A DNA stretch of 44,570 bases, taken from contig NZ_JAEMTA010000043.1 of the NCBI RefSeq assembly GCF_016462545.1, forward strand, positions 1 to 44,570, in the 5' to 3' direction. This document shows, piece after piece, positions 9,459-16,506 of this stretch (the stretch's first letter is position 1; each line of letters opens with the position of its first letter). The notes under the pieces are model-generated. The model searched no databases, was not told the DNA's origin, and saw only the letters and a program-made list of their open reading frames with translations. Position numbers and translations under genes: made by a program. The DNA comes from Mycolicibacterium sp. Its GTDB lineage: Bacteria > Actinomycetota > Actinomycetes > Mycobacteriales > Mycobacteriaceae.

Positions 9459-10244
9459 TCAGCGCCTCGCGCGGACCTTGTAGGTCGCCGGCCACGACTC
9501 GCGGGACTCGTCGCCGGTCAGCGGCACCCCGGCGCTCCCGACGTTGACGTCGTAGGCTTCCATGCCCGCGCCGACCTCTCGTTCGACCTTCTCCCGAGCC
9601 AGGTAGTACAGCTCGTCGATGGCGAGTTCGCGGAACGCGACGAACGTCGTGCGGCGAACCGTCTCCGGACTGTTCGCGGCTGCCGTCATCCGCTCGACCA
9701 GCACGCGGGAGGCGATCGCGGCGCCGCCCAGCAGCAGGAACGGGACCACCCAGTAGCAGACGAACGACAGCGGCGTCCTGGTGTCCAGAATCGTGGCGTC
9801 CCCCTGCACGATCGGCGGAATGGCAGATGACAGGGTCATGCTGGCGAAGGCCGCAACCCAGATCCACGTCACCGTGGTGGTGATCCGGCCGAACACCTCG
9901 CTCTGCGTGATCTCGACGGGTTGGTCGGCCTCGGCGAATTCACGCACGAACGGCCTGCCGATCACGACCCCGATCACGACGACCAGCAGGATGCCGGCGT
10001 TGCTCAAGGGCTGGATCCACCGCTCCATGAAGACCTGGCTGGCGACGAACGTCAGGGCGGTCAACACCACGAACGTTGCGATGGCACCAATGTCGAGCAA
10101 TGTACCCGGCCGACCCTTGACCCGTCCGATCGCGAAGGAGAGAACGGCCACACCGAGCGCCGACAGCACGGCAGCCAGGAACGGGACGTTGCCGACCAGC
10201 ACCCAGTACACGATCCACGGCGCGAAGCCCGCCAGAATTCCCAT
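9459..10244 (-). CDS. Polytopic membrane protein of unknown function
   Basis: A 261-residue protein with about six hydrophobic helices. Examples are FAPWIVYWVLVGNVPFLAAV, IGAIATFVVLTALTFVASQV, AGILLVVVIGVVIGRPFV and CYWVVPFLLLGGAAIA. A soluble C-terminal tail of about 75 residues ends ESWPATYKVRARR. I do not recognise a functional family. The ATG at 10244 has AAGGTGAT upstream, which could act as a ribosome-binding site; the same bases include TAAGGT 8 nt before the ATG, so the message may be nearly leaderless. I recall no counterpart at this position in M. tuberculosis, where sigA is followed by Rv2704. Confidence 0.75.
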   Translation of the reverse strand: MGILAGFAPWIVYWVLVGNVPFLAAVLSALGVAVLSFAIGRVKGRPGTLLDIGAIATFVVLTALTFVASQVFMERWIQPLSNAGILLVVVIGVVIGRPFVREFAEADQPVEITQSEVFGRITTTVTWIWVAAFASMTLSSAIPPIVQGDATILDTRTPLSFVCYWVVPFLLLGGAAIASRVLVERMTAAANSPETVRRTTFVAFRELAIDELYYLAREKVEREVGAGMEAYDVNVGSAGVPLTGDESRESWPATYKVRARR

Positions 10245-10306
10245 GGTGGATCACCTTAATCGCCGGCCAGATCTGCTCGAGGCGTACCGCGCGCTCCCAG
10301 CCTCGA

Positions 10307-10312
10307 TATCGT
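10307..10312 (+). promoter_or_regulatory. -10 box for a leaderless small ORF upstream of the RidA-like gene
   Basis: TATCGT matches TANNNT and ends exactly 6 nt before the ATG at 10319, so the predicted transcript starts at that ATG. No Shine-Dalgarno sequence precedes it. Confidence 0.5.
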
Positions 10313-10318
10313 CGAGCC

Positions 10319-10504
10319 ATGTCCGACGCCCCGACAGCACCGACGACCCGGCTCCTCAGCGGAATCGATCTTGACATGCCGGCGCCCGAGGGCGGACGCG
10401 AACGCGCCGTACTCGAACCGTCGAACCCGTTGTCCTGCTTCATTTTTCGACTCTCTAGGGCCATCCTCACGACAGGCCCCGCGCTGATGGCCGACGCGGC
10501 GTGA
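10319..10504 (+). CDS. Putative leaderless 61-residue protein coupled to the RidA-like gene
   Basis: An ORF of 61 codons starting MSDAPTAPTTRLLSGIDLD and ending ALMADAA. It is not a piece of the RidA fold and I recognise no family. A short hydrophobic stretch near residues 38-56 (LSCFIFRLSRAILTTG) is interrupted by arginines, so a membrane helix is doubtful. Two things argue that it is translated: a TATCGT hexamer 6 nt before its ATG, and its TGA overlapping the next GTG in a GTGA junction (10501-10504). It could be a small protein, or an upstream ORF whose translation delivers ribosomes to the RidA-like gene. Confidence 0.45.
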   Translation: MSDAPTAPTTRLLSGIDLDMPAPEGGRERAVLEPSNPLSCFIFRLSRAILTTGPALMADAA

Positions 10505-10911
10505 CGTCCCGCCGGATCGCCGTCTCGTCGGGGTCGCAGTTCGAGGCCGAGGTCGGGTACTGCCGTGCGGTGCGAGTCGGACCCCTGGTGGTCGTGGCGG
10601 GCACGACGGCGCCCGGTGGCGACGCTGCCACGCAGGCGCGGGCGGCGTTTCAGCGCATCGAGGCGGCGCTGGCCGAAGCAGGTGCGACTCTCGCCGACGT
10701 GATTCGCACCCGGATGTTCGTCACCGACATCGAGCACTGGCGGGAGGTCGGCGCCGTCCACCTAGAGGTGTTCGGCGCCATTCGCCCCGTCTCGACGATG
10801 GTCGAGGTGTCCGCGCTGATCTCCCCCGACCTCCTCGTCGAAGTCGAGGTCGACGCCTACGTCTGCGACTCGGACAACTCGGGAAACCGACCGTCCGCGC
10901 CCGGCGAGTAG
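10501..10911 (+). CDS. RidA / YjgF family protein
   Basis: A 136-residue member of the RidA/YER057c/UK114 superfamily, the counterpart of Rv2704. Family members form trimers, and the RidA group hydrolyses reactive enamine/imine intermediates. The core is visible: VGPLVVVAGTTAPGGDAATQ, then RIEAALAEAGATLADVIRTRMFVTDIEHW and MVEVSALISPDLLVEVEVDA. The canonical RidA arginine is expected in the IRTRMFV strand, but other subgroups do not all deaminate imines, so the substrate is unassigned. The GTG at 10501 overlaps the preceding small ORF. The last 55 bases are also coding on the minus strand for DUF952. Confidence 0.85.
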   Translation: MTSRRIAVSSGSQFEAEVGYCRAVRVGPLVVVAGTTAPGGDAATQARAAFQRIEAALAEAGATLADVIRTRMFVTDIEHWREVGAVHLEVFGAIRPVSTMVEVSALISPDLLVEVEVDAYVCDSDNSGNRPSAPGE

Positions 10912-11225
10912 GGAGTGACACTGGTCACAGCGGACACGGGTAGTGGTCCGTACAGATGGGGGAACGTCATGGCCTCTGGGTCGCCGGCGACGCCGGGTTC
11001 CCACCGCACGGGAGCGCCGAGACGCGCCGGATCGAGCCTCAGCAGGACCATGTCGGCGCGGCCCGCAAACAGCCGATTCGCGGGCAGATGGACCTGCTGG
11101 GGCGATGAAAGATGAACGAAGCCTTCGCCGTCCAGCGACGGCGGCGTGCGCTCCCCCAGCGCCTTTGCTCGTTCCCATTCGTCCGTGGTGCACAGATGGA
11201 CCAATTCGCGCGGCAGCGGGAGCAT
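10857..11225 (-). CDS. DUF952 family protein
   Basis: A 122-residue cytoplasmic protein, the counterpart of Rv2705c. The DUF952 signature is present as LVHLCTTDEWERAKALG near the N-terminus, then GEGFVHLSSPQQVHLPANRLFAGRADMVLL and a C-terminal FPHLYGPLPVSAVTSV. The family has no established reaction; its fold has been compared with ADP-ribosyltransferases, a structural inference only. The ATG at 11225 gives the natural N-terminus MLPLPREL; no clear ribosome-binding site is seen. The 3' end overlaps the RidA-like gene by 55 nt. Confidence 0.8.
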   Translation of the reverse strand: MLPLPRELVHLCTTDEWERAKALGERTPPSLDGEGFVHLSSPQQVHLPANRLFAGRADMVLLRLDPARLGAPVRWEPGVAGDPEAMTFPHLYGPLPVSAVTSVTPYSPGADGRFPELSESQT

Positions 11226-11290
11226 GAAGCCAGTGTGCCCGCGCCGCAACTTCGACGGCGCGTGAGACACGACACACCGGTGAACGACCG

Positions 11291-11317
11291 GGGAACAAGG
11301 CCGGAAGCGAAAACGTC
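11291..11317 (+). promoter_or_regulatory. SigE/SigH-like promoter upstream of the DUF7455 gene
   Basis: GGGAAC (11291-11296), a 17-nt spacer and CGTC (11314-11317) differ by one base from the GGGAAC-N17-CGTT arrangement before sigB. Initiation near 11324 would leave a leader of about 38 nt with a GGAGG ribosome-binding site at 11350-11354. A SigA-like hexamer, CACAGT, overlaps the downstream edge. Confidence 0.35.
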
Positions 11318-11361
11318 TGACACAGTAGAAGTACGCACCTAGCAGATATGGAGGCAGCGCC

Positions 11362-11553
11362 ATGAACGCAACTCTGACCAGCCCCGAACTCACCCGGGCT
11401 GATCGCTGCGATCGGTGCGGTGCCGCCGCCCGTGTCGTAGCCAAGCTCCCGTCGGGCGCGGTGTTGCTCTTTTGCCAGCACCACGCCAACGAGCACGAGG
11501 CCAAGCTCGTCGAACTGGCCGCAGTGTTGGAGACCAGCAAGATCGAGTCGTAG
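11362..11553 (+). CDS. DUF7455-type small zinc-binding-like protein
   Basis: A 63-residue protein with CDRCGAAARV near residue 17 and LLFCQHHANEHEAKL near residue 37. The cysteine pair plus Cys/His cluster suggests one zinc site. The pattern CDRC...FCxHH is that of the actinobacterial family I know as DUF7455. The function is unknown. The ATG at 11362 is set by GGAGG at 11350-11354, seven bases upstream. It lies between the divergent DUF952 gene and the YihY-family gene, 62 bases before the latter, so the two may be cotranscribed. Confidence 0.8.
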   Translation: MNATLTSPELTRADRCDRCGAAARVVAKLPSGAVLLFCQHHANEHEAKLVELAAVLETSKIES

Positions 11554-11615
11554 CGACTCCTGCTGAGCGACCACCCCGCGCGTCGGCGCGCGCCGTCGTG
11601 AATGCTGGTGTGGTC

Positions 11616-12635
11616 ATGACCGATCAGCATTCGCCGGCGAAACCTACGCGGCACCACGTCTGGCGCATCGTCAAACGCACCCTCGGCAAGAGTTGGGACG
11701 ACTCGATCTTCTCCGAGTCGGCAGGCGCAGCCTTCTGGAGCGCGCTGTCGCTCCCTCCGCTACTACTGGGCATGCTCGGCAGCCTTGCCTACATCGCGCC
11801 ATTGTTCGGTCCGAACACGCTGCAGACGATCGAAGACCGCCTGGTGAGCACCGCGGGAAACCTGTTCTCCAGCAACGTGGTCAACGAGATCATCGCGCCG
11901 ACTGTGTCGGACATCGTGGCTGGCGCCCGCGGTGAGGTGGTGTCGCTCGGCTTCGTCATCTCGTTGTGGGCGGGCTCCTCGGCGGTCTCCGCGTTCGTGG
12001 ACTCCGTCGTCGAGGCGCACGATCAGACCGAACTGCGCCATCCGGTTCGCCAACGCTTCTATGCGCTCGGTCTGTACGTGATCGGACTCGTCTTCATCAT
12101 CGCCACGGCCCCGCTGCTGGCGATCGGTCCGATGAAGATCGCCGAGCACATTCCCGAAAACTGGCAGTACTTCCTGAGCTACGGCTACTACCCCGTGCTG
12201 TTCGTGGGGCTGGTCGCAGCGATCAACGTCCTCTACCGTGTCGCGCTGCCCAGACCGCTGCCGTCGCATCGCTTGCTCTACGGCGCAGCCCTGGCCGCCA
12301 TCGTCTTCCTGGTGGCCACTCTCGGTCTGCGGGTCTACCTGACGTGGATCACGGGCACCGGGTACACCTATGGCGCCCTCGCCACGCCGATCGCGTTTCT
12401 GCTCTTCGCGTTCTTCCTCGGCTTCGCGATCATGATGGGCGCCGAACTCAACGCCGCCATTGAAGAAGAGTGGCCGGCACCCGAGACGCATGCCAAACGG
12501 TTTAGGGGCTGGCTCGAGGAGAAGGCCGACGAACGCAACGGCGACGCCGCGGGTGACGACACGCACGACGAGCCGGCGAGCGCACGGCCCGACGTCGTCA
12601 ACGCGGCCCCCGATGGGCCGCCTGCTATTTCTTGA
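11616..12635 (+). CDS. YihY/BrkB family inner membrane protein
   Basis: A 339-residue polytopic membrane protein, the counterpart of Rv2707. It has the family's SAGAAFWSALSLPPLLLGML first helix, an SLWAGSSAVSAFVDSV segment, and later helices including YALGLYVIGLVFIIATAPLL, LYGAALAAIVFLVATLGL and IAFLLFAFFLGFAIMMGAEL. The C-terminal tail is charged and cytoplasmic. The family was once annotated as ribonuclease BN, an assignment withdrawn for E. coli YihY; no nuclease motif is present. The ATG at 11616 is preceded by an in-frame GTG at 11610. The 3' end overlaps the DUF3039 gene by 11 nt on the opposite strand. Confidence 0.88.
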   Translation: MTDQHSPAKPTRHHVWRIVKRTLGKSWDDSIFSESAGAAFWSALSLPPLLLGMLGSLAYIAPLFGPNTLQTIEDRLVSTAGNLFSSNVVNEIIAPTVSDIVAGARGEVVSLGFVISLWAGSSAVSAFVDSVVEAHDQTELRHPVRQRFYALGLYVIGLVFIIATAPLLAIGPMKIAEHIPENWQYFLSYGYYPVLFVGLVAAINVLYRVALPRPLPSHRLLYGAALAAIVFLVATLGLRVYLTWITGTGYTYGALATPIAFLLFAFFLGFAIMMGAELNAAIEEEWPAPETHAKRFRGWLEEKADERNGDAAGDDTHDEPASARPDVVNAAPDGPPAIS

Positions 12636-12861
12636 GCGACTGGTAGATGCGCTTGCAGTCCGGGCATACCGGCGAACCGGGCTTCGCCGACTTCGTCACC
12701 GGGAACACCTCGCCGCACAGTGCGACGACATGCGTCCCCTCGACGGCACTCTGGACGATCTTGTCCTTCTTGACGTAGTGGAAGACCTTGGGGGTGTCGT
12801 CATCCGTGCCGTCGTCGACGCGTTCGTCGGTTTCGGTGCGCTCGATGGTCTGGGTGTCCAT
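12625..12861 (-). CDS. DUF3039 family small protein
   Basis: A 78-residue actinobacterial protein, the counterpart of Rv2708c. After an acidic N-terminus (MDTQTIERTETDERVDDG) comes the conserved core FHYVKKDKIVQSAVEGTHVV with ALCGEVF and VCPDCKRIY, a zinc-ribbon-like set of three cysteines. The function is unknown. The ATG at 12861 is preceded by GAGGA. It converges with and slightly overlaps the YihY-family gene. Confidence 0.9.
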   Translation of the reverse strand: MDTQTIERTETDERVDDGTDDDTPKVFHYVKKDKIVQSAVEGTHVVALCGEVFPVTKSAKPGSPVCPDCKRIYQSLKK

Positions 12862-12938
12862 GTCCTCATTGTGCCCGGGAACCGATCGGTAAGAAACAGG
12901 ACCGAATCCTGACGCCGGAAGTGTGGAACAGTAGAAGC

Positions 12939-13337
12939 ATGAAACACGGCCCAGAGCTGAGTTTCGACGACGATGGTTCGCCGGTCCTCATCACCCGCGC
13001 AGCGCAGCCTTACGAGGAGCAGCACCGCGAACGGGTTCGCAAGTATCTCAAGATCATGTCGTGGCGCGTGCCCGCCCTCCTCGGCGCGGCCTTCGCCTAC
13101 GGAATCTGGCACAACGGGTTGATCTCCCTCGCAATCCTGGTGGCTTCCATTCCGCTGCCGTGGATCGCCGTGCTGATCGCGAACGACCGGCCGCCTCGAC
13201 GGGCCGAGGAACCGCGTAGGTACAGGAGCCAGGCCCGCATCCCGCTGTTCCCCACCGCCGAGCGTCCCGCACTGCAGGCTCGCAGAGAACCCGCGCCGCA
13301 ACCGGAAGACACGGATTGGCAGCGCGACGTTCCCTGA
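12939..13337 (+). CDS. DUF3099 family membrane protein
   Basis: A 132-residue protein, the counterpart of Rv2709. Two adjacent hydrophobic segments, VPALLGAAFAYGIWHNGLIS and LAILVASIPLPWIAVLIA (about residues 44-82), form a helical hairpin between a charged N-terminus and a basic, proline-rich C-terminal tail. No enzymatic motif is visible. I use the ATG at 12939; a GTG 18 bases upstream is in frame. No Shine-Dalgarno is seen, and AACAGT lies 6 nt before the ATG as a weak leaderless -10. It is followed by the sigB control region. Confidence 0.8.
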   Translation: MKHGPELSFDDDGSPVLITRAAQPYEEQHRERVRKYLKIMSWRVPALLGAAFAYGIWHNGLISLAILVASIPLPWIAVLIANDRPPRRAEEPRRYRSQARIPLFPTAERPALQARREPAPQPEDTDWQRDVP

Positions 13338-13356
13338 TGTGAGAGTTCTTCGTTCA

Positions 13357-13375
13357 TTCTCAGGAGAATCTCAGG
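13357..13375 (+). promoter_or_regulatory. 8-bp direct repeat upstream of sigB (MprA-box-like)
   Basis: TTCTCAGG (13357-13364), a 3-nt spacer and ATCTCAGG (13368-13375) form a direct repeat matching at 7 of 8 positions. M. tuberculosis MprA is described as binding two loosely conserved 8-bp direct repeats with a 2-3 nt spacer and as controlling sigB. The architecture fits; assignment to MprA is inference. Confidence 0.45.
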
Positions 13376-13401
13376 TCACGGTCGAATAAGTGCAGGTCAG
13401 A

Positions 13402-13420
13402 AGGTGTGAAACCAACACCT
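13402..13420. promoter_or_regulatory. Inverted repeat abutting the sigB stress promoter
   Basis: AGGTGT (13402-13407) and ACACCT (13415-13420) are perfect inverted arms separated by 7 nt. They end 3 nt before the GGGAAC -35 of the sigB promoter, a placement that suits an activator or repressor. No known regulator is assigned. Confidence 0.4.
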
Positions 13421-13423
13421 CGC

Positions 13424-13450
13424 GGGAACTCTCGGAACCACACGAGCGTT
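13424..13450 (+). promoter_or_regulatory. SigE/SigH-type promoter of sigB
   Basis: GGGAAC (13424-13429), exactly 17 nt, then CGTT (13447-13450) matches the mycobacterial extracytoplasmic sigma consensus. sigB is an established SigE/SigH target in mycobacteria. Initiation 7 nt after CGTT falls at or next to the ATG at 13458. Confidence 0.8.
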
Positions 13451-13487
13451 GTAGCTCATGACAGTTCCAGTAGAGCAGGAGGCCGTA

Positions 13488-14447
13488 ATGGCAAACGCCA
13501 CCGCAAGCCGCATCGATAGTGATCTGGACTCCCAGAGCCCAGCCGCAGACCTCGTGCGGGTGTATCTGAACGGCATCGGCAAAACTGCCTTGCTCAACGC
13601 AGCCGACGAAGTCGAACTCGCCAAGCGCATCGAAGCTGGGCTTTACGCACAGCACCTGCTCGACTCCAAGAAACGGCTCGGCGACAACCGCAAACGGGAA
13701 CTCGCGGCGGTGGCACGCGACGGCGAGGCCGCCCGTCGCCACCTCCTCGAAGCCAACCTCCGGCTGGTCGTCTCCCTGGCGAAGCGGTACACGGGTCGCG
13801 GCATGCCGCTGCTCGACCTGATCCAGGAGGGCAACCTCGGACTGATCCGCGCGATGGAGAAGTTCGACTACGCCAAGGGATTCAAGTTCTCCACCTATGC
13901 CACGTGGTGGATCCGCCAGGCGATCACGCGCGGGATGGCCGATCAGAGCCGCACCATCCGTCTGCCCGTCCACTTGGTCGAGCAGGTCAACAAGCTCGCC
14001 CGCATCAAGCGTGAGATGCACCAGAACCTCGGGCGCGACGCCAGCGACGAGGAACTCGCCGAGGAGTCCGGCATCCCGGCCGAGAAGATCGCCGACCTGC
14101 TGTCGCACAGCCGCGACCCGGTGAGCCTGGACATGCCCGTCGGCAGCGACGAAGAAGCCCCCCTGGGCGACTTCATCGAGGACGCCGAGGCCATGTCGGC
14201 CGAGAACGCGGTGATCTCCGAACTGCTGCACACCGACATCCGGCACGTTCTGGCCACGCTCGATGAGCGTGAGCAGCAGGTGATCCGGCTGCGGTTCGGT
14301 CTGGACGACGGTCAACCCCGCACTCTCGACCAGATCGGGAAGCTCTTCGGGCTGTCGCGGGAGCGGGTCCGCCAGATCGAGCGCGAGGTGATGGCGAAGC
14401 TGCGTCAGGGCGAGCGCGCCGAGCGACTGCGCTCATACGCCAGCTAG
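13488..14447 (+). CDS. sigB: Principal-like sigma factor SigB
   Basis: A 319-residue group 2 sigma factor of the sigma-70 family, used with SigA in growth and in general stress responses. It lacks the long acidic N-terminus of SigA and begins almost directly with region 1.2 (ADLVRVYLNGIGKTALLNAA). Region 2 (NLRLVVSLAKRYTGRGMPLL, FKFSTYATWWIRQAITRGMA) and region 4 (TLDQIGKLFGLSRERVRQIE) nearly match SigA. The ATG at 13488 has AGGAGG five bases upstream. A second in-frame ATG at 13458 would add ten residues and coincides with the expected start of the stress transcript. A strong hairpin follows, then ideR. Confidence 0.97.
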   Translation: MANATASRIDSDLDSQSPAADLVRVYLNGIGKTALLNAADEVELAKRIEAGLYAQHLLDSKKRLGDNRKRELAAVARDGEAARRHLLEANLRLVVSLAKRYTGRGMPLLDLIQEGNLGLIRAMEKFDYAKGFKFSTYATWWIRQAITRGMADQSRTIRLPVHLVEQVNKLARIKREMHQNLGRDASDEELAEESGIPAEKIADLLSHSRDPVSLDMPVGSDEEAPLGDFIEDAEAMSAENAVISELLHTDIRHVLATLDEREQQVIRLRFGLDDGQPRTLDQIGKLFGLSRERVRQIEREVMAKLRQGERAERLRSYAS

Positions 14448-14465
14448 ACCCGATCAGAACGCCAT

Positions 14466-14497
14466 GTGATGCCCGCCGCGCCCGCGGCGGGCATCAC
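14466..14497 (+). terminator. Strong GC-rich hairpin after sigB
   Basis: A perfect 15-bp stem (14466-14480 with 14483-14497) on a minimal loop, 18 bases after the sigB stop. There is no T-run, as is usual for mycobacterial intrinsic terminators. It separates sigB from ideR, which starts 113 bases further on. Confidence 0.75.
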
Positions 14498-14610
14498 GCG
14501 TTCGTGCGGCAGATGGTCACGCGGCGGGGATCACATCGCGTAGCCACGAAGTGGCACCCCAGTTCAGGCCCGGTCACCGGTAGACTCGGAGCCGCAACGG
14601 AGGGCTGCGA

Positions 14611-15300
14611 ATGAACGATTTGATCGACACCACCGAGATGTACCTGCGGACGATCTACGACCTCGAGGAAGAGGGCGTCGTACCCCTGCGCGCGCGGATC
14701 GCCGAACGCCTCGAGCAGAGCGGTCCCACCGTGAGCCAGACCGTGTCGCGGATGGAGCGGGACGGACTGCTGCACGTGGCGGGCGACCGCCACCTCGAAT
14801 TGACCGACAAGGGCCGTGCACTGGCCGTGTCGGTGATGCGCAAGCATCGCCTGGCCGAACGCCTGCTGGTCGACGTCATCGGCCTCCCCTGGGAGGAAGT
14901 CCACGCGGAGGCCTGCCGCTGGGAGCACGTGATGAGCGAGGACGTCGAACGTCGCCTCGTCCAGGTGCTCGACAATCCGACGACCTCGCCGTTCGGCAAC
15001 CCCATTCCTGGACTGTCCGAGCTGGGTGTGACGTCGTCCGATGCTGACGACGTCAGCTTGGTGCGCCTCACCGAGCTGCCGTCGGGCTTCCCCGTCGCCG
15101 TCCGCGTGCGCCAGTTGACCGAGCACGTCCAAGGCGATGTCGAGCTGATCGCTCGGCTCAAGGACGCGGGTGTGGTGCCCAATGCGCGGGTGACCGTCCA
15201 GGTCAGCGAGCATGGCGGCGTCTTGATCGTGATCCCGGGCCACGAGCAGGTCGAGCTTCCGCACCACATGGCACACGCGGTCAGGGTCGAGAAGGTCTAA
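14611..15300 (+). CDS. ideR: Iron-dependent repressor IdeR (DtxR family)
   Basis: The iron-sensing regulator that represses siderophore genes and activates iron storage when bound to Fe(II). The 229-residue protein has the N-terminal winged helix (DLIDTTEMYLRTIYDLEEEG, then SGPTVSQTVSRMERDGLL). All expected metal ligands are in place: Met10, His79, Glu83, His98, Cys102, Glu105 and His106. The C-terminal SH3-like domain runs from about residue 150. The ATG at 14611 has GGAGGG upstream. I see no iron box in this window, so autoregulation is not supported. Its stop overlaps that of the opposing DUF4192 gene by 4 nt. Confidence 0.97.
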   Translation: MNDLIDTTEMYLRTIYDLEEEGVVPLRARIAERLEQSGPTVSQTVSRMERDGLLHVAGDRHLELTDKGRALAVSVMRKHRLAERLLVDVIGLPWEEVHAEACRWEHVMSEDVERRLVQVLDNPTTSPFGNPIPGLSELGVTSSDADDVSLVRLTELPSGFPVAVRVRQLTEHVQGDVELIARLKDAGVVPNARVTVQVSEHGGVLIVIPGHEQVELPHHMAHAVRVEKV

Positions 15301-16346
15301 CCCGCGCGCTTGCCGAGTCCCTGGCGCGGCGGCAGGCAGACACCGAGTCGTTTTGCCAGCCGGTACCCCGTCTGCGCCAGCTCCCGGATCTGATCGGGCC
15401 GCATTCCGGACTGCAATGCCTGATCCAACATCACTGCCATGCGATGGCCCCCGTCGCTACGCAGCGCCGCTTCCAGCGACACGCCGGCCAGGGGTCCGTC
15501 GCCTCGGGCGTAGGCCGAAAAGGCCAGCAGCACCAGAGCTTCCACCCGCCACGGATCGGGCAGCGTCCGCGCCAGCATCGCCCACAGGGCCTCCGCCCGG
15601 TCTGCCTCGCGCCCGACCGCGAGCGCGTACAGCGTGTCGCGGACACGCGGATCGGTGACACCACACCCGAGCCGGGCCAGGTCGGCGTCCGTTGGCGTCA
15701 GTCCGTCGGACAGTGCGCGGGCCATCGTCAACGCGTGCTCGACGTCGCAGCGTGCGTCCGCGTCGGGCCGGAGATCTCCGTCGTGCTCGGCTCGAAGCAT
15801 CTCGACCCGCAGGGCGTCGGTGCGTATCGGATCGAAGGTGGCGATGACCTCTTGCAACTCGGCGCGTCGCAGGTAGAGCCGCCGCCCGTCGAGGACGGCG
15901 GCGGCGGCCATGGGTGACGACATGGGGTCCTCGATCAATCCCGAACCGGGATGGATGTCGGCGCTGCGCCAACGCCCACCCGCCTCCAATCTGTCGACGA
16001 CATAGGTGGCAAGCAACTCGATGCCGCGCTCGTCCAACTGCTCCCGCAGGTGTGCGGCCAACACCTGATGCTCGTCGAGGCACATCCGGCACGACGCACC
16101 GTCCTCGTCGACGATCACGGCGATGGCGGCGTCGGGCCCGCTGGCTGAGGCCACCTCCGCCAGGTGCTCGAGCGTCTCGGGTAGTTCCGCCGAGAGGTCG
16201 GCGCGCATCACGCAACCCAGCGCACCATCCTCGACGGTGACGAGCACCAGGGACTTCTCCGGTACGAAGCCGAGGATGGCGGGGACCGCGGCGATCATGG
16301 CGGCAGGTCGGTTGAGGTCGAAGTCGGATGCGCTGAAAGTCGTCAT
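15297..16346 (-). CDS. DUF4192 family protein
   Basis: A 349-residue actinobacterial protein, the counterpart of Rv2712c. It begins MTTFSASDFDLNRPAAMIAAVPAILGFVPEKSLVLV, the family's usual opening, and is followed by a CRMC pair and an alanine-rich helical C-terminal half (VEALVLLAFSAYARGDGPLAGVSLEAAL). No signal peptide, membrane segment or catalytic motif is evident. The function is unknown. I use the ATG at 16346 rather than an upstream in-frame ATG at 16388 because homologous sequence begins there. It converges with ideR and overlaps its stop by 4 nt. Confidence 0.88.
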   Translation of the reverse strand: MTTFSASDFDLNRPAAMIAAVPAILGFVPEKSLVLVTVEDGALGCVMRADLSAELPETLEHLAEVASASGPDAAIAVIVDEDGASCRMCLDEHQVLAAHLREQLDERGIELLATYVVDRLEAGGRWRSADIHPGSGLIEDPMSSPMAAAAVLDGRRLYLRRAELQEVIATFDPIRTDALRVEMLRAEHDGDLRPDADARCDVEHALTMARALSDGLTPTDADLARLGCGVTDPRVRDTLYALAVGREADRAEALWAMLARTLPDPWRVEALVLLAFSAYARGDGPLAGVSLEAALRSDGGHRMAVMLDQALQSGMRPDQIRELAQTGYRLAKRLGVCLPPRQGLGKRAG

Positions 16347-16506
16347 GGGCAGAACTTCGCAGGACCCCCTCCCCGAAATCGTCTCCACCGGCCCGCGGTG
16401 TGGCCCGTTGTGGATGAAACGACGTCTGTGGACGGCGACCGTTGTTCACGCGCTATTGACGTACTCGGCATGCAGGATCAGCCAAGGCGGCGTACACCTG
16501 TTCCTC

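Noticed and set aside
10914..10929. CRP-like AGTGA-N6-TCACA site
   Set aside because: It has one mismatch and lies inside the DUF952 coding region, beyond the end of the RidA-like gene and far from any start codon.
13488..14447. sigB as a second copy of sigA by recent duplication
   Set aside because: The two share core regions, but differ in the N-terminus and throughout regions 1.2 and 3; this is the ancient SigA/SigB pair found in all mycobacteria.
14448..14610. Iron box for IdeR autoregulation
   Set aside because: No sequence resembling the 19-bp TTAGGTTAGGCTAACCTAA palindrome was found here or elsewhere in the window.
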